Program-made: the position numbers and the translations under genes
The notes under the pieces: generated by a model
Databases searched by the model: none
The model's input: only the letters and a program-made list of their open reading frames with translations
What the model was told of the DNA's origin: nothing
In this document: one piece after another, positions 48,101 to 59,614 of the stretch
Position numbering within the stretch: position 1 is the stretch's first letter
How the letters are laid out: the number at the start of each line of letters is the position of its first letter
NCBI RefSeq assembly: GCF_033115175.1
Contig: NC_084834.1
Location: forward strand, 40,468,077 to 40,532,076
Direction: 5' to 3'
Length of the DNA: 64,000 bases
From: Lepus europaeus
Lineage: Eukaryota; Chordata; Mammalia; Lagomorpha; Leporidae

Positions 48101-50653
48101 AAGAGAAATGTTGAGGACTTAGATCGTTAAATATTCATCTCTAACTAAAAATTAAAAAAAATTTGGTGCTCCGTGTCATTCTAGCCAAAATGCTCTCAGA
48201 ATGGCCTTCTTTTATCCAATGTGAGTTTTTTTTTTCCACTGATCGTTTTGTAATACCAATTTGCTGTCCAAAATCATGAAAGCCAAAATGCTCCATTTTA
48301 GGAAAATGAGTGATCAGAATGGATACGAGCCAAAAAGTGACCCTCCCTTACTGATAATTCATTTCTGTATGGCACTGTTTTCCACATAGCAGTTTAGGAC
48401 TGTCCATGATAGTAGCAGAATGACATGAAACTAAGATACTCTATTATGTATGAGTTACTTTCATTTGTGAGGCTTTATACACCTGCTTTTCAGACATCTG
48501 TGCTGTTATATTCCTTACAGGAAACAGTGCATCTATTTCTAGTATTAGAACATAGGATTCATTCCATTGACTACTGAAGACAAGCAAATTTGTCTGTTCA
48601 CCCTGCCCCACGAGAGAGAGGCTCCCTGTCTCTGTCTAGGTTAAAACAAACGCTGCTTAATCTTCACTTTTTGTTCATCTGTCAACTCTATTGTTATAAA
48701 AGCAATTAGTTAGGCTGGAATTTCTGAATTCACTGTGAAAAACATTTGATGATCTTGCATTAATAATACAGATTCTAGATTGAAATATTTACATGAGCTG
48801 TAAGTTTACAACATGATTATCAATTCAGGTTTTGGCTGAATAAGCTCTGTTGTGCTGGATTATTCTGTTTGTAAAGATACAACATTCTAGAGTAAATAAA
48901 AAACTGTAGTCTTTTCATAACAATAAAATATGTGTTTCTGACTTACTGAGAAGTCAGATATGGAAGCATGTGGGAGCAATATGTAAATGCCAAGCAAGCT
49001 GTTTATACTGGGATATGCTCCTGCATAATAATCATAACCCAATCCTAGCAGAAACCTTTTGAATTTAAAACATTGCTGATTTACAGCAAAACAGAAAAGG
49101 ACCACAGCGAATGGTGTAGTTGTTGATTATTTGAGAAAAAGCTCAACTATGTTATTTATTTATTTATTTTTGCAAATGAGAGATTTTAACACTATCCAGT
49201 AATATCATTTCAACTATTTCATTGTACTTTGCTCAATTGCATGTTGAGGTTTGCTTTGTACATATTCTTACTACTGGAAGAAAGCATTAAAAAAGAAATG
49301 TACAGCCATTTTGTCTAAGGAAATTTGCATTGAGAGTTGTGGAGAAGGTGAATATTACTTCATGATTTTATGAAATTCATGTTAGAAATAAATTCTGTGC
49401 AGACTATACATGATTCTTAAAATTTAAGGAAAAGTTTCTTATTATTTATTTGGACAATTAAATTCAGTAATTTTGATTAACCAAGATAAAGTACATTTGC
49501 CTGAAATTATATTACTTTCTTTACAAGAAATATTAATGCCTTTTATTTAGCCTTACAACCGAGAACAGAGTTCTAAAAGTCTGTCAAAATAAATACTATA
49601 CCCTTGAATACTCAGAGTAAGCAGCATACATAGGTACACTTTTATGTCTTCCTTCCCAAGTTAGGATTCGATCCTTTATTTAAGAGAATATTTGTGAAGG
49701 GTGACTTATCCCTGCAAAGACTGGTGATGGTTCACACAATAATGCAACATCAAAGAATTCTTGAATGGCAACTAGGTTTCTTTGATCTCAAGTCAGTATC
49801 ACTTGTACTTACTTGCATATTGCTACTCCCTTGTGTCAGTCTCCTGGTTGGCTTTTGCTCCAAGTTTGGAATGTTTCTGATTATAACATCAATAAGAAGC
49901 TGAATACCTACTCTCCTTTTCTTAGCTTTTCATTGACTTTGTATTCACACTTTTTAACCTACAGTTGATTCAATTGTATTTCCCTCTAGAGGAATCTAGA
50001 CTCCGGGAATTATTATTACAGGGTATGTATTTAAGTCCTATGTAGGGTGTGTGAGGTATTCAGAGCCAGTAAAAATATCACCTTCACTTTCACATCCTCA
50101 ATTTTTGCCACCTTTAATTAAGAATCCCTTAAATTAATCCTCTATCAACAATTTTTTTCACAGGTAATGCACAAATGGGAAAGTAGGGATGACTTTTTTG
50201 TTGCATAGGTTGCAATATCAGTCTATGAAACAATTCACCATAATGTGAATTGATATTCTTATCTCCCATAGCTTCACAGTTTTGGAAAAGGAAAGAATTG
50301 GAAAAATATGATAGTCCTTTTCATTTATATCCAAGAGACAGGTTACTATCATACCTTATTAGATTTTGGAGGCAGACAGAGTTACACATATATAATATCG
50401 TCTATGCTTTAATTGTGCAAAAATTTACTTAAACTTTGTAAATTTTATATTCCTTATACATTAAGTAGTTCCAAGATACAACTTTGTTTTCCACTCAGCA
50501 TCTGCTCTCCAATCTACCTTCTCATCTAAACCCCAATATTTTAGCATTTGTCCTATGTGAAGGGAAGGAGCTGTATTCCTCTATCCCAAGATTAAAAGCA
50601 TTTTTAGTCCAGGTCTGTCATGACAATTCCATTCACTTTGCCATGTATTGGTT
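45155..50653. other. Longest repeat-poor stretch of the window
   Basis: 5.5 kb without a recognised SINE or L1. No gene seen. The blocks 45170-45920 and 47400-47780 are less AT-rich than their surroundings. A short TTTA repeat lies at 49155-49172. Confidence 0.5.
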
Positions 50654-50669
50654 AAAGAAAGTTCATGTG

Positions 50670-50974
50670 GCCGGCGCCGTGGCTCAACAGGCTAATCCTC
50701 TGCCTTGTGGCGCCGGCACACCGGGTTCTAGTCCCGGTCGGGGCACCGGATTCTGTCCCGGTTGCCCCTCTTCCAGGCCAGCTCTCTGCTGTGGCCCAGG
50801 AGTGCAGTGGAGGATGGCCCAAGTGCTTGGGCCCTGCACCCCATGGGAGACCAGGAGAAGCACCTGGCTCCTGCCATCAGATCAGCGTGGTGCGCCGGCC
50901 GCAGCGGCCATTGGAGGGTGAACCAACGGCAAAGGAAGACCTTTCTCTCTGTCTCTCTCACTGTCCACTCTGAC

Positions 50975-51017
<43 letters not shown>
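50670..51017 (+). mobile_element. CSINE, very young
   Basis: Head GGCCGGCGCCGTGGCTCAAC, complete body, CT-rich part and an uninterrupted A tail of 43 bases (50978-51020, its end shared with the TSD). A perfect 16-bp TSD (AAAGAAAGTTCATGTG) lies at 50654-50669 and 51018-51033. Confidence 0.97.
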
Positions 51018-51022
<5 letters not shown>

Positions 51023-51121
51023 AAGTTCATGTGACAAAAATCTGACCAATAAGCTTTAATAGGATATCTGTAGAAGGTGTCTAGAAAATATATTGCTTTG
51101 TGAAAGAAGATGTATTAGAAT

Positions 51122-51122
<1 letters not shown>

Positions 51123-51153
<31 letters not shown>
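51123..51153 (+). repeat. T31 homopolymer
   Basis: 31 consecutive T bases with no recognisable SINE or L1 body on either side. Confidence 0.95.
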
Positions 51154-51154
<1 letters not shown>

Positions 51155-51461
51155 GCTAACTGAGTCAATCAGAGGTATTCCCTAGAACTCCAGATGTTGG
51201 CTTGGGCTCATGAATGAACCCATACAAAGGAATAAGCCAGCATATTGAAGATCAAAGAGTGGAAGAATGGGAGAACCATGATTCATGTAGTCACTTATTG
51301 AACTGATTAATTATTCCATAGTGGAAATGTCCTATCTCAATTTTTCTTGTATTTAGACACAATAAACTCCTTCCTGTTGACACATTTGACCGGGTTCTAT
51401 TACTTATATCTTACATGATTTTAATTATTATAAACATTTCTTTATCAAAATCATGGCAAAA

Positions 51462-51788
51462 GGGACTGGCATTGTGCTGTAGTGGGTAAAGTTGTTGTTT
51501 GTGATGCCAGCATCCCATGTGGTCTCTAGTTAGTGTCCTGGCTGTGCTACTTCCTATCCAGCTCCCTGCTAAGGGCCTGAGAAAAGCAGTAGAAGATGGC
51601 CCAAGTGTTTGAGCCCCTGCCACCCACATGGGTGCCCCAGATATAGCTCCTGACTCCTTGCTTTGGCCAGGTCCAGTCCTGGACATTGTGAACATCTGGG
51701 GAGTGAGCCAGTGGATGAGAGCCTCTCTCTCTTTGTCTCTTCCTCTCTCTCTGTAACTCTTTCAAATAAATAAGTAAATCTTCAAATA
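51462..51788 (+). mobile_element. CSINE
   Basis: Head GGGACTGGCATTGTGCTGTA, body, CT-rich part, and TTTCAAATAAATAAGTAAAT tail. A 15-bp TSD (AAAATCATGGCAAAA) lies at 51447-51461 and 51789-51803. Confidence 0.95.
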
Positions 51789-51803
51789 AAAATCATGGCA
51801 AAA

Positions 51804-52507
51804 ATTAAATAAGGAAAAAATTATGAAAAACATTTGGGACATAATGTTCAATGACTATTACCTTTATATCTCTTATGTTTTAAAACCCTTACAATTAAAC
51901 ATTAGGTGAGATGTTACTATTTTAGATATTTTATGAGTAATACCATCTAAATGTAAATTGTTAAATTTATGCACTTAATTACAGTTTGGAATAGATATTT
52001 CCTAAAATGCTTTTTATTACTAAATTGAAAATCTTTGGGAATTAAATTCTTTTGGAAGGAGAATATTGGCCATAATTGATTAGTTTATTGAAATTGTTTT
52101 AACATCCAAATTCAAAACAAATACTAGATGTTAATAAAAGAAACACTACATTGTGACAAAATGGTATTGTGCCTTATAACTTATGGGAAATAGACATTTT
52201 TAATAAAAGTTAGCAACTCTCCTCAGCTTTGTTCCATTTGAAGTATCTTCCATAAAGAGCTTATGACCATACCTGAGAAATGCATCATCAGATGATTTTG
52301 TTGTTCAAAGGCCAAAGTGTACTTAAGTAAACTATGATGGCTACAGTGTCACTAGGTGATATAATTTTATGGAACCATAGTTGTATGTGTGGTCCATTGT
52401 TGACTGAAACATCTTTATGTGGTGAATGACTGCAAATCTTATCCATTAAGACACTTACTATGTGACACTTACTATTTCCCTTGTATGTTGGTAAAGAAAT
52501 GATAAAC
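51804..52507. other. Unique AT-rich sequence
   Basis: No gene or repeat recognised. Confidence 0.55.
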
Positions 52508-52518
52508 ATACACATTTT

Positions 52519-52827
52519 TTTAATTTGATAGGTAGAGTTATAGACAATGAGAGAGAGACAGAGAGAAAGGTCTTCCTTCCATGGCCACTATAGCAGGCGC
52601 TGCACCGATCCGAAGCCAGGAGCCAGGTGCTTCCTCCTGGTCTCCCATGCGGGTGCAGGGACCCAAGCACTTGGGCCATCCTCCGCTGCTCTCCTGGGCC
52701 ACAGCAGAGAGCTGGACTGGAAGAGGAGTAACTGGGACTAGTACCTGGCATCCCAACCGGGACTAGAACCCAGGGTGCCGGCACCACAGGCGGAGGATTA
52801 GCCAAGTGAGCCATGGCGCTGGCCGAG
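52519..52827 (-). mobile_element. CSINE with a small internal deletion
   Basis: Tail complement, GATAGGTAGAGTTATAGAC, body lacking the usual GGTTCACCCTCC part, and head complement GCCATGGCGCTGGCC. An 11-bp TSD (ATACACATTTT) lies at 52508-52518 and 52828-52838. Confidence 0.93.
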
Positions 52828-52838
52828 ATACACATTTT

Positions 52839-53329
52839 ATAAAGATCAACTTTACAGCTAGTTATCTGCTACATGTTCTAAATCTATTAATCATTTATTT
52901 CCTTTATCTTATGAAATTTTATAATTTTTAATGAAAGTTGTTATTTGAAAGAGTGCCATGAGCTTTTTCTTTTCCTTGTACAATTTTAAGCATACCTCAA
53001 TTTGCTAACATTGCTCTTAACTGCATTACAAATATTCCAGATTGCTCACTGCTGAAAGTGGTTCAACTGATGGATGGTAACCATGAAGTGAATAATTTCT
53101 CATAAACCCAAGTAAATAAGCATTTGGACCCTGAGGTGGGAAAAAACTTAGCTCTGTTTACAAGTAATAAATCTAGCTTTATTTATCAATAATAAGTTTT
53201 TGTGTATTATAGATGCTAATATTCAGTTATTTAAGCTTAACATCCTATGTTAAAATCCCTTTTCACTGCTTTAATCTAATATAATATATCCTAAGGTATT
53301 ATTTATCTTATTTTCATATTTCTCTTTTT
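52839..53329. other. Unique AT-rich sequence
   Basis: No gene or repeat recognised. Confidence 0.55.
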
Positions 53330-53632
53330 AAGATTTATTTATTTATTTGAAAGGTAGAGTTACAGAGAGGCAGAGGGGATGGTGAGAGTTTGAGAGAGAG
53401 AGAGAAAGTCTTCCATCCACTTCTATCCCTAAATGATCACAGGGCCAGAGCTGAGCCTATCTGAAGCCAAGAGCCTGGAGCTTCTTCCAGGTCTCCCATG
53501 TGGGTACAAGAACTTTGGCAGTCTTCTATTGCTTTCCCAGGCCATTAGCAGAGAGTTGGGTTGGAAGTGGAATAGCCAGGACTGATATGGAATGCCAGCA
53601 CTGCAGCCGGCAACTTTAACCTTTATGCCATA
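53330..53632 (-). mobile_element. CSINE, older
   Basis: AAGATTTATTTATTTATTTG tail complement, AGAGAG stretch, body, and a worn head near 53632. The flanks share ATATTTCT. Confidence 0.88.
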
Positions 53633-56098
53633 TATTTCTAAGTTTTATAGTTCTCTTCCATAATTTTAGAAATTTTGACTTGAGAGTAGATACTAATCTA
53701 TGAACAGTGAGATACTACTAGTTGGAATAAAACATAATTAATAATGTAGATATATATTAAGAGCACACAGAAGTATCATAAGTGAAATGTATTTTAACAT
53801 GAACACTAGAGGCATCAATTGGTAGTAAACTTTGTGTCACGCTTCAACTTGTTTTCTTAATCCTGACCTGGAAGTAGTTAAGAGTAAATGAACAGTATAC
53901 TTAAGATTTGCTTCCCCACATGTTGAAGGAATGATGGATGGTGAAGGAATGTTGGCATGAAGAAAACATAATGCAAGCTTGTGATTAATACATACTTGAC
54001 ATATGCAAAACACTCAATCTGAGATTCTTAAACATATACATATGTACATGTGTGTGTTTATGTGAGTGGGTGTGTATGTGTAATGGCATTAGAAATATTT
54101 TTGCCTTCAGAAATAGCTCTTCAAAAGGAATTAAGTCTCTTTTTCTGAAAAATATTTCCTTCAGTAATGAAAACTGCATGAATAAACAGGATAATAACTG
54201 GTTTAAAACAGAGTTCAGAGGAAAGCTTAATTTCCCTTCTTATTCTATGAATTTAACTAAATAGAGAAGTTTTCCTATATAATTTTGATTCATATTTTTC
54301 TTGAATTAAGGATGCTGACACCCTTGTTCTTTTCATGGTCATCTTCTTCATATGCCAGTTTTTTCTAAATTCCCTAGAGGAGTACAATCTCAGAGCACAT
54401 AGGAATTAAGTATCATCATATTAGAACTGTTACCATTTTAGACAATAGATTATCTCATGGTAATGTGTCTCAAACTTTAATGTTCCTAGGAATACTGGGC
54501 GATCTTATTGGAGTGCAGAATCCATTTAAGTAGGTCTAGGAGCTGTCTGAAATTCTGCATTTCCAACAAGCTTCTAGATAATGTCCCTGCTGCTGCTCTG
54601 TGGACCATACCTTGAGTAGCAATGGTTGAAATCAAGGATAGACTCAATGAACTAAATGGCTTACCCATCCACCCCCTCACACACCCTCCTTAAATCTTCT
54701 CAACTGCAACAAAAGGAACACTTACGTAGGCTTAGTTTTCTGCCTCAGGATACTGTGCAATAAGAGCTAATTTAATGGATTCCGTAGTAATTCGTGAGAT
54801 TAATCCTAAAATTAACCTTGCTTTCAACTAGTTTAATTTAGTTATCTGCTCTCAGATTTTGACTGAGCTCCTAGTACATGTCCATTTTCAAGCCACTGGA
54901 TCATTAGAAGCCTGTATTGCTCTCCTCGTTTTAATCTATAATTTCATAACCTGCATGGCGTGGAAGGCCTGCAGTCATAAAGTGTGTAACATCTACATGC
55001 TTCTCATTTGGACTCATTCAGTTGCTTTTCGCCAGTTCCTAATTCACCTGCTAGAAATTGGCACACTACGTTTGGCAGGACATCCCAAATGCTGATTGTC
55101 CACACAGACAAAATTGACCCAGCACCTGTCACTGTATTTTATGGACTCCAATTCTTCCCTGTCCTTGGCTTTTGCTGCGTCCCGGCACCTGCACAGTTAG
55201 GACTCCAGGTGGGTAGCCCTCATACAGGCACAAAGCCCATTTAATGTTCATTTGTATCTTATAAACCTAAGAATAGTTTCAGATCTGTTCTAATTTCTCA
55301 ACCCTTTATCTTACATTGATCAATTTGTTCCAATGAAAAGTTCATTCTTCTTAGTGAGTTTTCATTATTATATTCTTGAATAAATTAGTAAGTGGAACAC
55401 ATAGAGAATGACATAGGTATAATGTGATCAATATAAAACCTAATAGCACACTTTAAATGAAGGTATTATTTGACAAATTTTATCATTCCTTATCATTCCC
55501 AAGATATCATATAAAATCATAGACTTTAGTCTTTCTACTATTGTAAGATGTGATATTTAAAAAAACAAACCCATTTAGCCTGCATAGCTTGAGAACAGGC
55601 AAATATTAGCTGTGTGTCTTACCAAATGTAAAAGATAAGTAAACCTGGCAGGCTTCTTTTAATAGTGTTATCAGACGTGTTGTGATGGTCTGGAGGTATA
55701 TTTGGGTATAGTTGGTAGACCTTGTGGAATTTTCTTCAGTGAAGTAGCAAGTTTTCAGGATCATCATAGTCCAGTTTTGTGGATTATATTTCATGGATGA
55801 ACTTCATAAATCAAAGTGGAGAGCACTTCACTTTTCCAGCATAAAATTATAGAAGCATCTAAACCAAAAGTCTAAAAAGCAGCAAGTACCATGGATATGA
55901 TCCACAATTTTTGTTGTTAATGAGTGTTAGGATGAAAGTAGGCACACAGAGGCTAAGAAAAGGAAACTAACCATTGTTATATGTCTACTCTGGGTCACCC
56001 TTGTGGAAAATCCTAATCATTTAAATTCTTGCAAGAGTTCTTATTTTTATTTTTTTTATAGCAAAGTAGTATAATTCACATGTTATATAGGCTCTTTG
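53633..56098. other. Unique sequence
   Basis: A TG-rich patch at 54040-54085. Frames at 54859-55244 are short and unsupported. No gene seen. Confidence 0.5.
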
Positions 56099-56113
56099 AA
56101 ATTAAACAATTTG

Positions 56114-56452
56114 GGCCGGCGCCGCGGCTCACTAGGCTAATCCTCCGCCTTGCGGCGCTGGCACACCAGGTTCTAGTCCTGGTCGGGGTGCCAGATTCTG
56201 TCCCGGTTGCCCCTCTTCCAGGCCAGCTCTCTGCTGTGGCCAGGGAAGTGCAGTGGAGGATGGCCCAAGTGCTTGGGCCCTGCACCCGCATGGGAGACCA
56301 GGAGGAAGCACCTGGCTCCTGCCATTGGATCAGCGCAGTGCACCGGCCGCAGGGTGCCAGCCGCGGTGGCCATTGGAGGGTGAACCAATGGCAAAAGGAA
56401 GACCTCTCTCTCTGTCTCTCTCTCTCACTGTCCACTCTGCCTGTCAAAAAAA
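56114..56452 (+). mobile_element. CSINE, young
   Basis: Head GGCCGGCGCCGCGGCTCACT, body with an extra GC-rich segment (56340-56365), and a short A tail. A perfect 15-bp TSD (AAATTAAACAATTTG) lies at 56099-56113 and 56453-56467. Confidence 0.96.
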
Positions 56453-56675
56453 AAATTAAACAATTTGTTCAGGCTTTCATATCTGGTGGTAACTGCTATC
56501 ATATGCATTTTGGACTCAGATGAAAAGCCAAATGCTTTTTCTTCAACATTCTATTGGGGCTGCTTAACTTTACTGTCCTCTAATAAAACTTTTGTCCTGA
56601 TCTAGTTTCCCAAGATTTTTAGTAATTATTTAGGTTTGTAATAGCAATATGATGTCAAGCATGACACTACTCAAA

Positions 56676-56896
56676 TGGCCACAATAGTCAGTGTTGGGTC
56701 AGACTGAAGCCAGGAGCCAGGAGCTTCAACCGGGTCTTCCAGGTGAGTGGCAGGGGCCCAAACATTTGAGCCATCTTCCACTGATATTTCCAGTGCATTA
56801 ATAAGGAGCTAGATTGGAAGTGGAGCTGCTGAGACATGAACTGGGATGCGGGCATCACAGGTGGCGGCTTTACCCACTATCACATAGTGCTGCCCC
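56676..56896 (-). mobile_element. CSINE fragment, old
   Basis: Body and head complement (AAGCCAGGAGCCAGGAGCTT, TATCACATAGTGCTGCCCC). The tail and CT-rich part are missing. Confidence 0.82.
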
Positions 56897-56924
56897 TCCT
56901 AACAATTTCTAAGAAGAAAGATCA

Positions 56925-57229
56925 GGGCCTGCATTGTGGTGTAGCTAGTAGAGTTGCCACCTATGATGCCAGCATCCCAAGTTGACACCAGTTCTAGACC
57001 CAGCTGCTCCACTTGCAGTCCAGCTCTCTGTTATGGCCTGGGAAAGCAGTGGAGGATGGCTTGGAAGCTCCTGGCTCCTAGTTTTGGATCAGCCCAGCTC
57101 CAGCTGTTGTGGCCATCTGAGGAGTGAACCAGCGGATGGAAGACCTGATTCTCTCTCTCTCTCTCTGCCTCTGCCTTTCTGTAACTCTGCCTTTCAAATA
57201 AATAAATAAATAAATAAATCTTTTTTTAA
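56925..57229 (+). mobile_element. CSINE, older, with body deletion
   Basis: Head GGGCCTGCATTGTGGTGTAG, body lacking the usual CCCAAGTGCTTGGGCCCTG segment, CT-rich part and an (AAAT)n tail (57196-57220). An 11-bp TSD (AAGAAAGATCA) lies at 56914-56924 and 57230-57240. Confidence 0.92.
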
Positions 57230-57240
57230 AAGAAAGATCA

Positions 57241-58116
57241 CAATGCTGTGACAATGTTACTTTCATGGTGGGGAAAACATGACCTTCTCTTATTTTCATG
57301 TGGTCTAATAAAATATAAATTAATGTGTAAGAATTTTTAGAACAAAATACACATCTTCTGTTCAGAAACTTGTGACTTCAATTTGTATTCTAGTTTTAAA
57401 AAAGGAGAAATTATCCTTTTTTGAGCTTTACGATTGGGTCCTAGATTTTTCTTCCTCTTCAATAGGAAAGAGAATATGAAAGATTTAGACTTATAAAGTT
57501 TAATTTTCCTTAAAATGAAAGTAATCAAAGTAAATGGTATAATGAAAGTGTTATTAGAGGTGACAGAAAGTACTACAAATACAAACCTGTATGTTTTCTC
57601 TAGGTTTAGCAATTTGCAACCAAATTAGAATAAGTGCAAAAAGAAGTTTTGGGGATAAAATATGGACAACAAGATGGGTAGTCCCAAGATTCTCCCCCAG
57701 AAGCTCAGGCGTACTTTGTCCTCTGGTCTGAGGTCACTCACAATGCTACAGTCTCAAGAAGGGGAGCCACTTGCTTTGTCAGCAAAGGCAAACCTCAGGA
57801 GCAAATGGACTTCTAAGAAAATTCCAACAGCTTTTCTTATTGGCCATCCTAGAAGTCCTTTAGAAGACCTGCCACATCCTCATGATTTTGTAAAATAACA
57901 CAAGAAAGCTCAATTAGTTCATTTTTAGACAACAACTAATAAAAGCTTATCAATCCAATTCTACTTCCCTCCTCTTCCAACATAACATAAACATATTCAC
58001 AGATTGCATTTGAGAAATGTATATTGTATTTATTTATTTTGGTATTATCAGAGACACAAAATAAAGAAATTTTGGATTTCTAAAACTATCAAGAGTACAA
58101 AAGTAAAATGTATTTT
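57241..58116. other. Unique sequence
   Basis: A 78-codon ATG frame at 57662-57898 (starts MDNKMGSPKILPQK) resembles nothing I know. Its surroundings give no sign of a gene. Confidence 0.5.
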
Positions 58117-58131
58117 AAATTCTATACTTTG

Positions 58132-59080
58132 TTTTTTTTTTAACTTTTATTTAATAAATACAAATTTGCAAAGTTCAGCCCCCCATAACTTACCTCCCAC
58201 CTGCAACCCTCCCAACTCCCATTCCCTCTCCCATTCCATTCACATCAAGATTCATTTTCAATTATCTTTATATACAGAAGGTCAATTTAGTATATATTAA
58301 GTAAAGATTTCAACAGTTTGCACCCACACAGAAACACAAAGTGTAAAGTACTTTTTGAGTACCAGTTATAGCATTAATTCACATTGAACAACACATTAAG
58401 GACAGAGATCCTACATGAGGAGTAAGTGCACAGTGACTCCTGTTGTTGACTTAACAAATTGACACTCTTGTTTATGGCTTCAGTAATCTCCCTAGGCTCT
58501 AGTCATGAGTTGCCAAGGCTATGGAAGCCTTTTGAGTTTGCGGACATTGATCTTATTCTGACAGGGTCATAGTCAAAGTGGAAGTTCTCTCCTCCCATCA
58601 GAGAAAGGTACCTCCTTCTTTGATGGCCCCGTTCTTTCTACTGGGATCTCACTCACAGAGATCTTTCATTTAGATCCTCTTTTTATTTATTTATTTATTT
58701 ATTTTTTCGCCAGAGTGTCTTGGCTTTCCATGCCTAAAATACTCTCATGGGCTCTTCAGCCAGATCTGAATGTCCCCTTTTGGGACATGCTCAACCCGAC
58801 TTGCCCCAAATGGTGGAGTTAGAAATGTGCCAGGGGATTCCAATTCAATCCCATCAAGGTGGCATGTACCAATGCCATCTCACTAGTCAAAGTGATCAAT
58901 TTCAGTTCACAATTGATCATACTGATAGGTCTAAGAGTCAAAGGGATCACATAAACAAGACTAGTGTCTGCTAATACTAACTGATAGAATAAAAAAGGGA
59001 GAGAACGATCCAACATGGGAAGCAGGATACACAGCAGACTCATTGAATGGCAGATGTCCTAAACAGCACTCTGGCCTCAG
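58132..59080 (-). mobile_element. 5'-inverted (twin-primed) LINE-1
   Basis: A 949-bp insertion with a perfect 15-bp TSD (AAATTCTATACTTTG, 58117-58131 and 59081-59095). The left part (58132 to about 58735) is L1 3'UTR in minus orientation with its A-tail at the left. The right part (about 58735-59080) is L1 3'UTR in + orientation, matching 18180-18470. Roughly 55 bases of L1 are missing between the two parts, judged against the copy at 17873-19134. It includes a TTTA repeat at 58681-58706. Confidence 0.87.
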
Positions 59081-59262
59081 AAATTCTATACTTTGTAAAA
59101 GTGTGAAGAAGAGAGTAGTGTAAAGGATAAATCAAAAGCACAATTTCAAATAAAATAAAGAAGTAGTAAACTAAAAATGAATATTTATAAAGTATGATAT
59201 TGCAAGTGAAAAACAAAAACTCCATGAATGACCTAAACTTCTTTAAAGACTTAACAGAAACA

Positions 59263-59606
59263 TGTTATTTATTTATTTTTAAGATTTAGTTATTTATTTG
59301 AAAGGAAGAGTGGACCAGAGAGAGAGAGAGAGAGAGAGAGACCTTCCTTCAGCTGATTCACTCCCCAGATGGTTGCAATGACAGGAGGCTAATCCAGACC
59401 ATGTCAGCAGCCCAGAATTCCATGCTGGTCTCCCTAATGAGTGGCAGCGGCCCAAGCATTAGGGCCTTCTTTCACTCCCTTCCCAGACCATTAGCAGTGA
59501 GCTGGATCAGAAGCAAAGCAGCCAGGACTCGAATTAGAGCCAGGGTCCAATTGGAATGCCCATGTCCCAAACCACAGCTTAATCCATGAAGCTACAACAC
59601 TGGCCC
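59263..59606 (-). mobile_element. CSINE, older
   Basis: Tail complement (TTATTTATTTATTTTTAAG), (GA)n at 59318-59340, body, and head complement GCTACAACACTGGCCC. An 8-bp TSD (CAGAAACA) lies at 59255-59262 and 59607-59614. Confidence 0.9.
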
Positions 59607-59614
59607 CAGAAACA

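Noticed and set aside
57662..57898. A 78-codon ATG frame as a small gene
   Set aside because: No homology recognised, no splice or promoter context, and the length is within chance for this sequence.
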